Positions 42,596 through 53,034 of a DNA stretch of 64,000 bases are shown here, piece by piece. Source of the stretch: an uncultured Acidobacteriia bacterium (lineage in GTDB: Bacteria > Acidobacteriota > Terriglobia > Bryobacterales > Bryobacteraceae); the NCBI GenBank assembly GCA_903875575.1, contig CAIQWJ010000005.1, positions 62,001 to 126,000 of the forward strand. Reading direction: 5' to 3'. Within the stretch, counting starts at the first letter, position 1. Each line of letters opens with the position of its first letter. Both the position numbers and the translations under genes were made by a program. The notes under the pieces were generated by a model that was not told where the DNA came from, searched no databases, and saw only the letters and a program-made list of their open reading frames with translations.

Positions 42596-43238
42596 GCCGC
42601 GCCTGTTACCGTTGTTTCCTCTCCAGCTTGTGGTATTCCCGGGCGCGGCAGTGCCCCTGCATATCTTCGAAGAGCGCTATCGGGAAATGGTGGGAGAGGC
42701 GGAGGCCCGTGGGACTGAGTTCGGCATCGTGCGTACGATTGAGCGCGGTGAAGAGAACGCCATCGCCGCGATGGGTTGCACGGTCACGGTGGAGTCTGTA
42801 GTCAATCGACTGCCGGACGGAAGATTCGATGTGGTCACGCGCGGGAGGCGGCGCTTCCAGATCGTATCGCTGGATGATGAGAAATCGTATCTGCGCGGGG
42901 CGGTGGAATACTTCGACGACGAGGCCGCTGAAGAGATTCCGGCGGAACTGCTGAATCGCGCGCTGGAGACGCACGAGAAGCTGCGCGCGGTCAATCCGGA
43001 ATTGCAGACTCTGGCGGGCGATTCCGCGAAGCCTGATTTCAGCTTTCGGCTGGCCGACAGCGTTGACGATCTCGATTTCCGGAGCATGATGCTGCAAAGC
43101 AAGTCGGAGGCGGAGCGGCTGCGGCTGTTTGTCAAATTCGCGGCCGACTATGTCCCGCGGCAGCAGTACGTCGCGCACATGCAGAAGAAGGCACCGACAA
43201 ATGGGTCGGGCCACAAGCGGCCGCTTTCGGAACTCTGA
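42594..43238 (+). CDS. Lon-substrate-binding-domain protein
   Basis: This 214-residue protein is the Lon protease N-terminal (substrate-binding) domain on its own: LLPLFPLQLVVFPGAAVPLHIFEERYREMV, FGIVRTIERGEENAIAAMGC, DGRFDVVTRGRRRFQIV and RLFVKFAADYVPRQQYVA. It has no ATPase or protease part. Stand-alone forms are common, and their function is not settled. The disrupted TonB-like gene starts 3 bp after its stop, so they probably belong to one transcript. Confidence 0.83.
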   Translation: MPRLLPLFPLQLVVFPGAAVPLHIFEERYREMVGEAEARGTEFGIVRTIERGEENAIAAMGCTVTVESVVNRLPDGRFDVVTRGRRRFQIVSLDDEKSYLRGAVEYFDDEAAEEIPAELLNRALETHEKLRAVNPELQTLAGDSAKPDFSFRLADSVDDLDFRSMMLQSKSEAERLRLFVKFAADYVPRQQYVAHMQKKAPTNGSGHKRPLSEL

Positions 43239-43241
43239 CAC

Positions 43242-44867
43242 ATGCAATTGGGCCTGACAGAAGCGACAAGCGCGCCGGTCGAACGCGGCAAGGCGAAGGC
43301 GCTTGTTGTTTCTCTTGGTATCCACGTGGCGACGTTTGCGGGGCTGATGTATACGCCGCCGATTCAGCTGTCGGACATGATGCAGAAGTCGCCCAGCGAA
43401 TAACAGCAGGGGTTTAAGGGCAAAGAAGACAAGATCGTCTGGTACAAGTTCCGGGAGTTGCCGGATGTTCGTCCAAAGGCGGCGGCGAAAGCGGATCAGC
43501 CGCTGCGGGCGGAGGTCCACGCAAAGCAGTCCATCATTTCGTCGCCTAAGGACGCGCCAAAGCGGGTTGAGGTGGTGGTGACGGAAGCGCCCAAAGTGGA
43601 TGTGGTGCCGCTGGATATGCCCAATATGGTGGCGGTGAAGCTGCCGCCGAAAGTGTTCACAACGCCGCCGGATATTGTGCATCCGGAAACGCGGAAGGTG
43701 GAAACGCCCGAGGCGATGACTGGTGACGTGCAGCCGCTGGATGCTGTAAAACTGCCCGAGGCTCGCTTGCCTGCGAAGCCGTTCACTGCGGCGCTGCCGC
43801 AGAAGGCACCGGCTGCGCTGGCGAAGGTGGAGTTGCCGGCGGAAGCGCCTGCGCTCGCGCAGGTTTACAAGCCACAGCAGGGATTGCCCGCGACGAAATT
43901 GCCGAGCCGCGCTTTTGTGCCTCCGGTTTCGGTGCCTCAGTCAACAGTTCCACCGCCGGCTGCAGATCTATCGGAGGCCCCGGCATTGCAGGCAGCGGCC
44001 AGGCAGGCTGCGAATCTGCCCGGCGTGAAACTTCCCTCTCGGGCATTCGCTCCTCCATCTGCTGCCGCTGCTGCGCCTGGCAGGAAGAGCGTCGCTCCTG
44101 TGGAGCCGGTGCCGCAACTGGAGGCGCATCCCGGCGATATCACGATGGTGATTGCGGGGCTGAATCCCGCGAACACTCCTGTCTCGTTGCCTGCGGCATC
44201 GAATCCTGCGCAGTTCTCGGCGGGCGAGAAGATACGGCCCGACGGAGCGTCGGCGGAGGGCACCGCGAAGGGCATCGAGGTGCCGGATCTGTTTGCGCAT
44301 GGGGTTACCGATTCGAAGCCCGATCTGCTGGCGTTGAACCGTTCTCCGTTGCTATCGCGGTTGCCGGTTCCGATGCCGACGGCTCCCGTGGCACCCGCGG
44401 TTCCTGTCGCTCCTGCGATCCCACGTGCGGCGGCGACGCGGGTTTCGAACGCGCCCGATCCGCGGTTCACCGGGCGCGAGATTTACATGATGGCGATCCA
44501 GATGCCGAACCTTACCAGCTACTCGGGCAGCTGGCTGATGTGGTACGCCGCACGAACTGCGCGGGAGGCCGACTTGCAGCCGATTGCCGCTCCTGTGGCG
44601 CATCGTAAGGTGGATCCGAAGTACATCGCGTCGGCGGTTGACGAGCACGTCGAAGGTAAGGTGCAGCTTCGGTGCATGATCGACCGCGAAGGTCTGGTCA
44701 AGTCGGTTGAACTGCTGCGCGGCGCGGATGACCGGCTCAATCGGAGCGCGATGGAGGCCCTGTCAAAATGAGAGTTCTATCCGGCTACGCGGAATGGCCT
44801 GCCGGTGGAAGTGGACGTGGTCGTCGAGATCCCGTTCACGCTGGCCCCACGCACCGCCTTGAGATAG
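43242..44867 (+). pseudogene. TonB-like protein gene with two in-frame stop codons
   Basis: An ATG at 43242 opens a frame encoding a cytoplasmic start, a transmembrane segment (ALVVSLGIHVATFAGLMYTPP) and then a TAA at 43401-43403 (codon 54). The same frame stays open for 455 further codons: EDKIVWYKFRELPDV, a long Pro/Ala/Val-rich linker, then the TonB C-terminal domain HRKVDPKYIASAVDEHVEGKVQLRCMIDREG. A TGA follows at 44769-44771, exactly where the family has a conserved Trp. After it comes EFYPATRNGLPVEVDVVVEI and a TAG at 44865. Restored, it is 541 codons and complete. Two nonsense changes and no frameshift suggest recent decay, recoding or sequence error. Confidence 0.78.
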
Positions 44868-44868
44868 C

Positions 44869-45576
44869 ATGAATCCCGTCACTACACGACAACACCTCAT
44901 CTTTGACGCCGACGATACGCTTTGGGAGAACAACGTCTACTTTGAACAAGCGTTTGACGAGTTCTGCGAGTATCTGGGGCACTCATCGCTGACCCCCGAT
45001 GAGATCCGGTCGATCCTGGATGACATCGAGATTCACAACAACAAGATTCATGGGTATGGCGCGGTGAACTTCGGGCGGAATCTGAGCCAGTGCTATCTGC
45101 GACTGGCGGAGCGCGCGGTGGAGGAGCACGACCTGGCGCGGGTGAAGGCCATGGCGCATCGGATTCTGGAGCAGGAGATCGACCTCATGCCTGGCGTGGC
45201 GGAGACGTTGCCTTTTCTGGCGGAGCGGCATGAGTTGACGATGTTCACCAAGGGGCATCCGGAGGAGCAGAACCGGAAGATTGATTTATCGAGGCTGCGT
45301 CCGCTGTTTGCGCATTGTGAGGTGGTGAAGGAGAAGAATCGCGAGGCTTATTTGAAGCTGGCGGAGGTGCGCGGTTTCGACCACGAGCGGACGTGGATGA
45401 TCGGGAATAGTCCGAAGTCGGATATTAATCCGGCGCTGGCGGCCGGGTTGCACGCCGTGTTTGTGCCGCACCAGCGGACGTGGACGCTGGAGCGGGAGGA
45501 GCTTAGGAGCGACACGGATCGGCTGGTTGTGATTGAGAAATTCAGCGATTTGATAGATCTGTTCGGCGTTGGGTGA
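44869..45576 (+). CDS. HAD-superfamily hydrolase
   Basis: This 235-residue protein has HAD motif I at the N-terminus (HLIFDADDTLWENN), a helical cap, motif II (LTMFTKGHPEEQ), the motif III Lys (EVVKEKNREAY) and motif IV (TWMIGNSPKSDINPALAAG). It is a cytoplasmic phosphatase-like enzyme with an unknown substrate. It starts 1 bp after the final TAG of the TonB-like frame, so it was probably the last gene of that transcript. A REP-like sequence follows its stop. Confidence 0.85.
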   Translation: MNPVTTRQHLIFDADDTLWENNVYFEQAFDEFCEYLGHSSLTPDEIRSILDDIEIHNNKIHGYGAVNFGRNLSQCYLRLAERAVEEHDLARVKAMAHRILEQEIDLMPGVAETLPFLAERHELTMFTKGHPEEQNRKIDLSRLRPLFAHCEVVKEKNREAYLKLAEVRGFDHERTWMIGNSPKSDINPALAAGLHAVFVPHQRTWTLEREELRSDTDRLVVIEKFSDLIDLFGVG

Positions 45577-45585
45577 TCGTGCCGT

Positions 45586-45607
45586 CGCTCCCTTGCGGTC
45601 GCGGCTC
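45586..45607 (+). repeat. REP-like sequence
   Basis: CGCTCCCTTGCGGTCGCGGCTC is shared, within one or two bases, with the repeats at 52881, 54104 and 54724 and with the inverted copy at 54206. It fills the space between two convergent genes and can form a small GCGAC/GTCGC-type hairpin. Confidence 0.75.
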
Positions 45608-46117
45608 AGTCACGGTTTACCGCTACGCGGAAGAGGTCTCTTGGTTCTCCTACTTTTTCGATCTTTGCGCCCTGGAAATAGGCGGCAAGTTCCGGTTGGA
45701 GAGTCTTCCAGGTTTCGGCCGTGTTCGGGGCCAGAAGGCGGTCGTTGACGAAGACTTCCAGCGACTTGCGGTTGAACTTTAACTTGCCTGCAAATGCGGG
45801 GTCGGCTTCCAGGCGGTCGCAGGCGGTCAGTGCGGACTGGTGGGCCTGCGCGAGTTTTTGCTGAAACGTGCCTTCGAGTTTTGCCTTGCGGTTGTACAGC
45901 AAGCCCAGCTTGTTCTCGCGGTTATCCAGGCTGTAGTTGGCCTCATGACCGATCAGGAGCACGCCGGGACCGGCTGGCACGTGGAGATACTCGGCCACGT
46001 CGATCAGGACTTCGGGGCAGACGGTTTCCTTGATCCAGCGATGGAAGACGGGTACGATATCGGCCGGGTTGATGGTGCTCGATTCGTCGAGGAAGATCTT
46101 AACGTTGATATGGTCCA

Positions 46118-46118
<1 letters not shown>
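45606..46118 (-). CDS. Conserved protein linked to the nitrite/sulfite reductase
   Basis: From the ATG at 46118 the protein has 170 residues: MDHINVKIFLDESSTINPAD, VPVFHRWIKETVCPEVLIDVAEYLHVPAG, VLLIGHEANYSLDNRENKLGLLYN, ending in FRVAVNRD. It has no signal, transmembrane segment or recognised motif. Its start overlaps the stop of the reductase gene (TAATG), so the two are translationally coupled and probably work together. Function unknown. Confidence 0.7.
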
Positions 46119-48373
<2,255 letters not shown>

Positions 48374-48421
48374 CTAAATACCCTTAAGTACATCGGAATC
48401 GGGACAATTCGATTATAGCAA

Positions 48422-48466
48422 TGGGGGGTGGGGTGGGGGATGGGGAGTTGGGGTGGGTGGGGCTCG
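48422..48466 (+). other. Run of G-tracts, possible G-quadruplex
   Basis: Eight or so runs of three to six Gs separated by one or two bases lie 48-90 bp upstream of the reductase start. On the reductase transcript the same stretch is C-rich, so a quadruplex would form in the template strand. Confidence 0.5.
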
Positions 48467-48477
48467 CATTTGGGACT

Positions 48478-48593
48478 CGAAAAAACAGAACCAATTTGGG
48501 GATCTGGTGGGTCGAAAAAACGAATCGGTTTCTGGATTGGGCGGCGCGAAAAAACGAATCTTTTCTATATTTGACAAGTCGAAAAAACGAATC
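48478..48593 (+). repeat. Four-copy array with a 33-35-bp period
   Basis: CGAAAAAACGAATC occurs at 48513, 48547 and 48580, and a variant (CGAAAAAACAGAAC) at 48478. Spacings are 35, 34 and 33 bp, near three helical turns. The intervening sequences share little beyond short TGGG-like boxes. Confidence 0.75.
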
Positions 48594-48870
48594 CGATTAT
48601 GAATAAGCCATTTATTTTGTTTTGGTTGGCAATGGATAGCGAGTTGGCACGGGAATGCTTCGGCGATTGGTGCGGAGATTCCAATGGGCGGTCGGATCCC
48701 GGCGGTTCGGAGGTTTTGCGCGGATGGCATTGGCATTCTCTCTACTTAGGGGATAACACGGATGGTCAAGGGCGGAAGCGTGGAATCGGAGGGTGGACCG
48801 GGTTAAGCGGTTTGTATTCAACGCGAAGATTTATTTACGTGGGCTGTGATCGCAAGTTGAGGACTCGTTT

Positions 48871-48915
48871 CGGCAAGCCGCGGGCAATGCGCCTGCAAGC
48901 GTAGGCGGCTTGCCG
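48871..48915 (-). terminator. Hairpin downstream of a TIGR03435 gene
   Basis: CGGCAAGCCGC (48871-48881) and GCGGCTTGCCG (48905-48915) form a perfect 11-bp stem with a 23-base loop. It sits just beyond the stop of the gene at 48947 on the minus strand and is a possible terminator. Confidence 0.45.
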
Positions 48916-48946
48916 CAGTGAATTCAAAAGGTGCTCCGGCGGCTGG

Positions 48947-49792
48947 TCAATTCTCTGTTGGAAGCTTTTCGACTTGATCGACCACGATGAACTCCAGCGG
49001 TGCTTTGATGGACGCGAGCTTCAGCCCTATCTGGTCGAACGCTTCAATTCTCAAGGCGGACCGTCGCGATGGTATCGCCGCAACCTCCGGGTCAGCGTTG
49101 CGGTAGTCCAGGACAAAATCATAGCGGCCCGTCAGGCCGGTGCGATCAATGGTCCCGTTGTAAAACTGCGCAAGCCACTCCACGAACTCCTTCATTGTGT
49201 ATCCGGTGAAGAATTCCTGCTGTTTCGCGCTGTCATATCCCTTACGCCGCGGTACACCCTCCGCCGACTCCTTCAACTGAGGGACGCGCTTTCCCGCCAG
49301 TGTGAGCGCAGCGACCAATGTTTCCTTCGTCTCGCGATGTACCCTGAGCTTGAAGCGATCTTCAAGCAATGTCTGAAGCATGAGCCGCACCTGATCCTCC
49401 GCTACTGGGCGGCCTGCTTTCGCTACCACGACCGTGTTCGCCAAGACCGTCCAGTCCGGAGCGACAACCTGCTGGAAAGGTACGCCATATGCCCATGCGA
49501 TGAGTAAACGCAGGCCGTTGCCATAAGTGAAGTTGCCGTTCTCCACACGCAAAATCCCGGCGAGGGGGTCAGTGCTCCGCTTCACGGATGCGACCTCGAA
49601 TGCTGGTCTAGCCGCAGGATCGGGTGCCGACTGAGCAAAGACCGCAGTTGCAAGCAAGAAGCCGAGGGTTGCGAGCCGCGCCAAATTCCATGCCGTATCA
49701 GCCGCAATTCGTGCCGTTCGTTCCGATAGTCTCAATTTGGACTCCCCTTTACTCAATCGCCAGTTCAATGACTTGCCCGGACCCTGCTCCAA
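48947..49792 (-). CDS. TIGR03435-family protein
   Basis: This 281-residue protein has a hydrophobic N-terminal signal (LARLATLGFLLATAVFAQS) and the family blocks PAFEVASVKRSTDP, LIAWAYGVPFQQV, LLEDRFKLRVHRETKETLVAAL and TIDRTGLTGRYDFVLDY. The C-terminus is LEFIVVDQVEKLPTEN. It is one of five members in the window. Export and unknown function are as for the family. It lies on the same strand as the frameshifted member upstream (50254-51140). Confidence 0.84.
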   Translation of the reverse strand: MEQGPGKSLNWRLSKGESKLRLSERTARIAADTAWNLARLATLGFLLATAVFAQSAPDPAARPAFEVASVKRSTDPLAGILRVENGNFTYGNGLRLLIAWAYGVPFQQVVAPDWTVLANTVVVAKAGRPVAEDQVRLMLQTLLEDRFKLRVHRETKETLVAALTLAGKRVPQLKESAEGVPRRKGYDSAKQQEFFTGYTMKEFVEWLAQFYNGTIDRTGLTGRYDFVLDYRNADPEVAAIPSRRSALRIEAFDQIGLKLASIKAPLEFIVVDQVEKLPTEN

Positions 49793-49881
49793 CAGAGCGC
49801 GCCGGTATTCGGCATCCGATCAGGATCTCGCGCTCGTGAGGCGACTTGCGCCAACCACTCATCTGAACACCCGCTTGCCGC

Positions 49882-50232
49882 TCATCCATGTGTTCCTTTA
49901 TTTGCTACGGAAAGGAATACTGGTTCACCATTACGCTCGCCAATCGTGCGGTAGTTCGGACGTGTAGATCGCAGGCCCTCGTTAATGGCATCGTCGGCTT
50001 CTTCGCGAGAAACGGGGAGATGTTGCCTGTCCACTTCAGCAAAATACGACTCCAGCGCACACAGGAGCGCCTCGCTGCAGGTCTTCTGATGCGGAGATAG
50101 ATCTCTGTCGTTATGCGTCACGTGGCGACCGTTTTCGGTAGTATGACAGAATCCGGGGAGCAGCGCGACGGGTATTGCAAACCAGACTCTTGGCGGCCCT
50201 GGGCGAGAGGTGAGGTCTTTAAGCGTGTTCAC
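49882..50232 (-). CDS. Possible small protein
   Basis: A 116-codon frame fills most of the gap between two TIGR03435 genes on the same strand. Its second half (SEALLCALESYFAEVDRQHL, PVSREEADDAINEGLRSTRP) looks like genuine amphipathic helices; its first half does not resemble a known protein. It starts 21 bp after the stop of the frameshifted TIGR03435 gene. I cannot assign a family and regard it as uncertain. Confidence 0.35.
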   Translation of the reverse strand: MNTLKDLTSRPGPPRVWFAIPVALLPGFCHTTENGRHVTHNDRDLSPHQKTCSEALLCALESYFAEVDRQHLPVSREEADDAINEGLRSTRPNYRTIGERNGEPVFLSVANKGTHG

Positions 50233-50253
50233 GACTGATTAGCCCAGCGACCG

Positions 50254-51140
50254 TCAATTGGGAGTCGGCAGTCCGATGTGATCGATGACCATCGCCCGGA
50301 TGCTTTCGGTCGTCGAGACAAGGCGAAGGCCCAGCTGTGTTTCTAACGCCGTGGTCAAGTCCGGATCTGCCCCGTCTGAGTCGGGTCGGCGAAACCTCAG
50401 ATTGATCTTGTAGATTCCGTCCAGGCCGGTCTTGTTGAAGACTTGCCGCCCCAAACGGGCAACGCTCAGACACAAAGTCAGTTCGTCCATCGTCCAGCCG
50501 GGAAGGTTCGGCTCCATCATCACCATCGGTGCTCCGTCGATTGTGAAACCGCCACCGTTTGGGGTTTTGTCGCCTCCCGGAACCGGACGGATCTTGAGGC
50601 CCTTCGGGGAGACGGCTAATGAATAAGCTGGAATTGTTTGTCCTCATAGTGATATTTCAGGCCGAAGCGGTCTTCGAGCATGTGCTGCACCATGAGTTTG
50701 CATTGGGGCTGGGTAACAGGGGTCGCGGCACGGGCGTCGATGTCCCACAACGGAGTATTTGCGTCGCCTGGAGGCATGTTGAAAACCTGGTAGGGCTTTA
50801 GGTCGAACGCCCACAGAAGCGGGCCCATCGCTGCTACCGGACTGGAGAAAAATCTTGTCCCGTTGCAACCGAGGGCGGGTCTTCGCTCCCAATATGGTTG
50901 GAGGTTCCGTTTGATAGACACAACATCGAATTTCAACGCGTCGGTTGGCTGCGCGGATAAATGCGTGGTCAGCGCGGTGACTACGGCAATCCCTGCCAGC
51001 CCAACACAGATGCAGCGCGTCAGTGCCCCAGGTCGCGCAGTGCCGGAGTCTTTTCGGAAGCGGTTCATGGAGTATATGAGTTTGTCATACTTTGGGTCCC
51101 TGCGAAACATCGTTTGGTGACGCACCTGGATATGGATCAC
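50254..51140 (-). pseudogene. TIGR03435-family gene with a single frameshift
   Basis: The first frame runs from 51140 to a stop at 50616 and encodes a signal-like segment, ALKFDVVSIKRNLQPYWERR, and MVQHMLEDRFGLKYHYEDKQFQL. The family continues in another frame from about 50622: YSLAVSPKGLKIRPV, QVFNKTGLDGIYKINLRF, and the C-terminal IRAMVIDHIGLPTPN. Adding one base near 50620 (CAGCT then TATTCATTAGCC) joins them perfectly. The joined product is about 295 residues, a normal length. This may be a true mutation or a sequence error. Confidence 0.8.
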
Positions 51141-51215
51141 GGACTTGGCCGGCCCGGTCCGGTGGGGTGGTCGTCCACGGTCCGGATTTCGTGCGCCTCA
51201 TTGCCGCCGATGCTT

Positions 51216-51245
51216 CAACGGCAGTTTAACGGCACAATAACGGTG
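51216..51245 (+). repeat. Three 11-bp-phased repeats related to the fic array
   Basis: CAACGGCA, TAACGGCA and TAACGGTG begin at 51216, 51227 and 51238, 11 bp apart. They match the consensus of the array at 33786-33840. They lie 112 bp upstream of the ParD-like start codon. Confidence 0.55.
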
Positions 51246-51357
51246 ACGGCCAGAAAAAAGGCGTCCGTCGTGCGCGGGTTCAGTGCGGACGCAAGTCCAG
51301 ATCTCGCGATGGCAAAAACTTCGCCGACGCGCTAACCTCAAATCAGGAGCCCGCACC

Positions 51358-51609
51358 ATGGAAGTACATTTCGCACCTGACGTGCAGGCAAAGCTCGATC
51401 AAATGGCCCGCGATACGGGACGCGGCTGCGATGAACTGTTAGAAGACGCAGTCGTTGGTCTTTTCGACGAAATGGCCGGTACGAGGGAACTACTCGACCG
51501 GCGTTACGATGAACTGGAAAGCGGTCAGGCACAGGCTATCGACGGCGAAGAGGCCTATTTACGTCTGATGGAAAAGACGGCTGCACAACGCCGACGTCAG
51601 TTGGCATGA
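51358..51609 (+). CDS. ParD-like antitoxin
   Basis: From the ATG at 51358 the protein has 83 residues: MEVHFAPDVQAKLDQMARDT, a short helix-turn-helix-like region, then an acidic helix FDEMAGTRELLDRRYDELESG and a basic tail. This is the usual size and layout of CopG/ParD-type antitoxins that bind RelE/ParE toxins. Its stop overlaps the toxin start (ATGA). The gene is intact, although its toxin is frameshifted. Confidence 0.75.
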   Translation: MEVHFAPDVQAKLDQMARDTGRGCDELLEDAVVGLFDEMAGTRELLDRRYDELESGQAQAIDGEEAYLRLMEKTAAQRRRQLA

Positions 51610-51918
51610 GTGGGTACAAGCTCCATTCGGAAGCGTACGCCGACATCGACGAAATACGAGAATACATCGCGGCGGACAATCCAGACGCGGCCGACCGGGT
51701 TGTCACAGAACTTTTCGACAGCATACGCGCTGGTGGCGGCGTTTCCAAATCGAGGCTATCGACGACCCAATCTGACGTCCCGCCCGCTCCGGTTCATGCC
51801 GATGCGTGAGTATGTGATCGCGTATGCGCCTGAGAAGAGACCCCTCTGGGTGGTGGCGGTGTTCCATGGACGGCGCAGCCCGCGAGTCATTGCGGCGATT
51901 CTGCGGGGTCGCGAGTAG
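51606..51918 (+). pseudogene. RelE/ParE-family toxin gene with a frameshift
   Basis: The first frame encodes MSGYKLHSEAYADIDEIREY, IAADNPDAADRVVTELFDSIRA and then becomes unrelated, ending at 51809. The neighbouring frame continues as LVAAFPNRGYRRPNLTSRPL, REYVIAYAPEKRPLWVVAVFHG and RRSPRVIAAILRGRE, ending at 51918. These are the two halves of one RelE/ParE toxin of normal length. One base lost or gained near 51728-51732 explains the break. The toxin is probably inactive unless this is a sequence error. Confidence 0.82.
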
Positions 51919-52027
51919 ACGATTCAATCGACGCACGGCAGGAATCGCGCGCGCCGCAGTCGCCGCGATACAGGGGCGGGGAGTCAATACACAGCATCGC
52001 GACAGGCGACAGCATCATTCTATACTT

Positions 52028-52056
52028 TTGACATCAATTTAATCATTTGTCATCAT
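52028..52056 (+). promoter_or_regulatory. Promoter/operator of the second VapBC module
   Basis: TTGACA (52028-52033) lies 17 bp from CATCAT (52051-52056, 4 of 6 to the -10 consensus). An inverted repeat TGACA/TGTCA (52029-52033 and 52048-52052) spans the spacer and could be the antitoxin operator. The start codon is only 10 bp after the -10 box, so the message may be nearly leaderless. Confidence 0.5.
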
Positions 52057-52065
52057 GGAATTAAG

Positions 52066-52329
52066 ATGCGAACGACGCTGGATGTGGCAAATGATGTTCT
52101 GGATGCAGCAAGGGCTTTGGCCGCTGCCCGGCGGGTCTCGGTGGGAACTGCATTGTCGGAGCTCGCGCGGCGGGGTGTGACAGCCCAAACACCGTTGGGC
52201 GCGCGAAACGGCTTTCCGATATTTCAGGTAGCGGCTGGAACGCCGGGGTTCGGTCCGGAGGAGGTCGCAGCAGCCGCCGGTTCGGAAGACCTTGAGACGG
52301 CGCGGGAATTTCTGGAGCCAGGACGGTAA
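52066..52329 (+). CDS. vapB: VapB-type antitoxin (ribbon-helix-helix)
   Basis: This 87-residue protein starts MRTTLDVANDVLDAARALAA and ARRVSVGTALSELARRG, the ribbon-helix-helix pattern of VapB antitoxins. A less ordered, acidic C-terminal tail would bind the toxin. It precedes the PIN toxin gene by 2 bp. The AT-rich upstream region, unlike the surrounding DNA, holds a promoter with an inverted repeat. Confidence 0.82.
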   Translation: MRTTLDVANDVLDAARALAAARRVSVGTALSELARRGVTAQTPLGARNGFPIFQVAAGTPGFGPEEVAAAAGSEDLETAREFLEPGR

Positions 52330-52331
52330 CA

Positions 52332-52775
52332 GTGTCCGTCTCCCTGCTTGATGTCAATGTCCTGCTCGCATTGGCATGGCCCAGCCATGTTCACCATGCC
52401 GCCGCGCATCGGTGGTTCGCGGAGAATCGGCACGTGGGGTGGGCAACCTGTCCATTGACGCAAATGGGATTTGTGCGGCTGGGGATGCAGCCGGCGGTGG
52501 TGAAGGTTCCGATGCTCTTCGGGGACGTGATGCAGGCGCTGGCGCAAATGACGGCCAACCGCGCGCATCGCTTCTGGCCGCTGGAAGGCGGACTGGCCGA
52601 TATTCGGGGCGAGATTCGCGCCCGTGTGGCGGGACATCACCAACTGACCGATGCCGTACTGCTCGATTTGGCGATCCGGCGTCAGGGACGACTGGCTACA
52701 TTTGACCGCGGGGTTTCAGGGCTGCTGCCGCCGGATTCGGAACTGCGCGATGCGGCTGCGATCATCCCGGTTTAG
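52332..52775 (+). CDS. vapC: PIN-domain toxin VapC
   Basis: This 147-residue protein is a PIN-domain RNase of the TIGR00028-like group: SLLDVNVLLALAWPSHVHHAAAHRWF (first Asp at residue 7), WATCPLTQMGFVRL, HHQLTDAVLLDLAIRRQGRLATFDRG. The second acidic position is Gln (TQMGF). The other Asp residues are present. It starts with GTG 2 bp after the antitoxin stop. It probably cleaves tRNA or rRNA when released. Confidence 0.85.
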   Translation: MSVSLLDVNVLLALAWPSHVHHAAAHRWFAENRHVGWATCPLTQMGFVRLGMQPAVVKVPMLFGDVMQALAQMTANRAHRFWPLEGGLADIRGEIRARVAGHHQLTDAVLLDLAIRRQGRLATFDRGVSGLLPPDSELRDAAAIIPV

Positions 52776-52845
52776 TTGGCGGGCGAGAGTCCGGTATGCC
52801 GCTCAGGTTTACGATCTCGCCGCCGGCCTGCCACCAAAGCGCTTG

Positions 52846-52911
52846 CGCGCGTGTGCAGGTTCCCGTCTGCACGGATTGTTGAGCTGCGACGCTCCCTTGC
52901 GGTCGCGGCTC
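52846..52911 (+). repeat. REP sequence, copy 1
   Basis: A 31-bp core (52881-52911, GAGCTGCGACGCTCCCTTGC and on to GGCTC) is preceded by GCGTGTGCAGG-TTCCCG-TCTGCACGG. The core is identical to copy 2 at 54104-54134. Homology to the copy at 54724 continues rightwards for about 100 bp (ACGCGCTCAC-TGGA-CGTTCG-TATCGA). It lies between vapC and the TolB-like gene. Confidence 0.8.
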
Positions 52912-53034
52912 TCCAAGGACGCGCTCACCTGGATCGTTCGGTATCGACGTGTTGCGGCGTGTTGCGTTGCGGGGCCCGCGGGATCGGATGCGATGGGCAG
53001 GGGCTTTTGAAAACCCTGTTATAAAGTAAAAGCC

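Larger units (their letters stand above)
48374..48946. other. 573-bp region without a convincing gene
   Basis: Between the reductase and a TIGR03435 gene lie a G-tract (48421-48466), a four-copy phased repeat array (48478-48593), a stretch without recognisable features, and a hairpin (48871-48915). Open frames across it lack family features and follow the repeats, so I treat them as noise. Confidence 0.55.

Noticed and set aside
10368-44867. Use of TGA for tryptophan (alternative genetic code), suggested by two TGA codons at Trp positions
   Set aside because: TGA is used as the normal stop in many intact genes here (for example hicA, manA-like and the small lipoprotein), so a global change of code is not possible. 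Local mutation or error is simpler.
48599-48904. 101-codon open frame on the plus strand
   Set aside because: It has odd composition, no family features and no ribosome-binding site, and its 3' part runs into a hairpin. It is most likely noise in a gene-free stretch.
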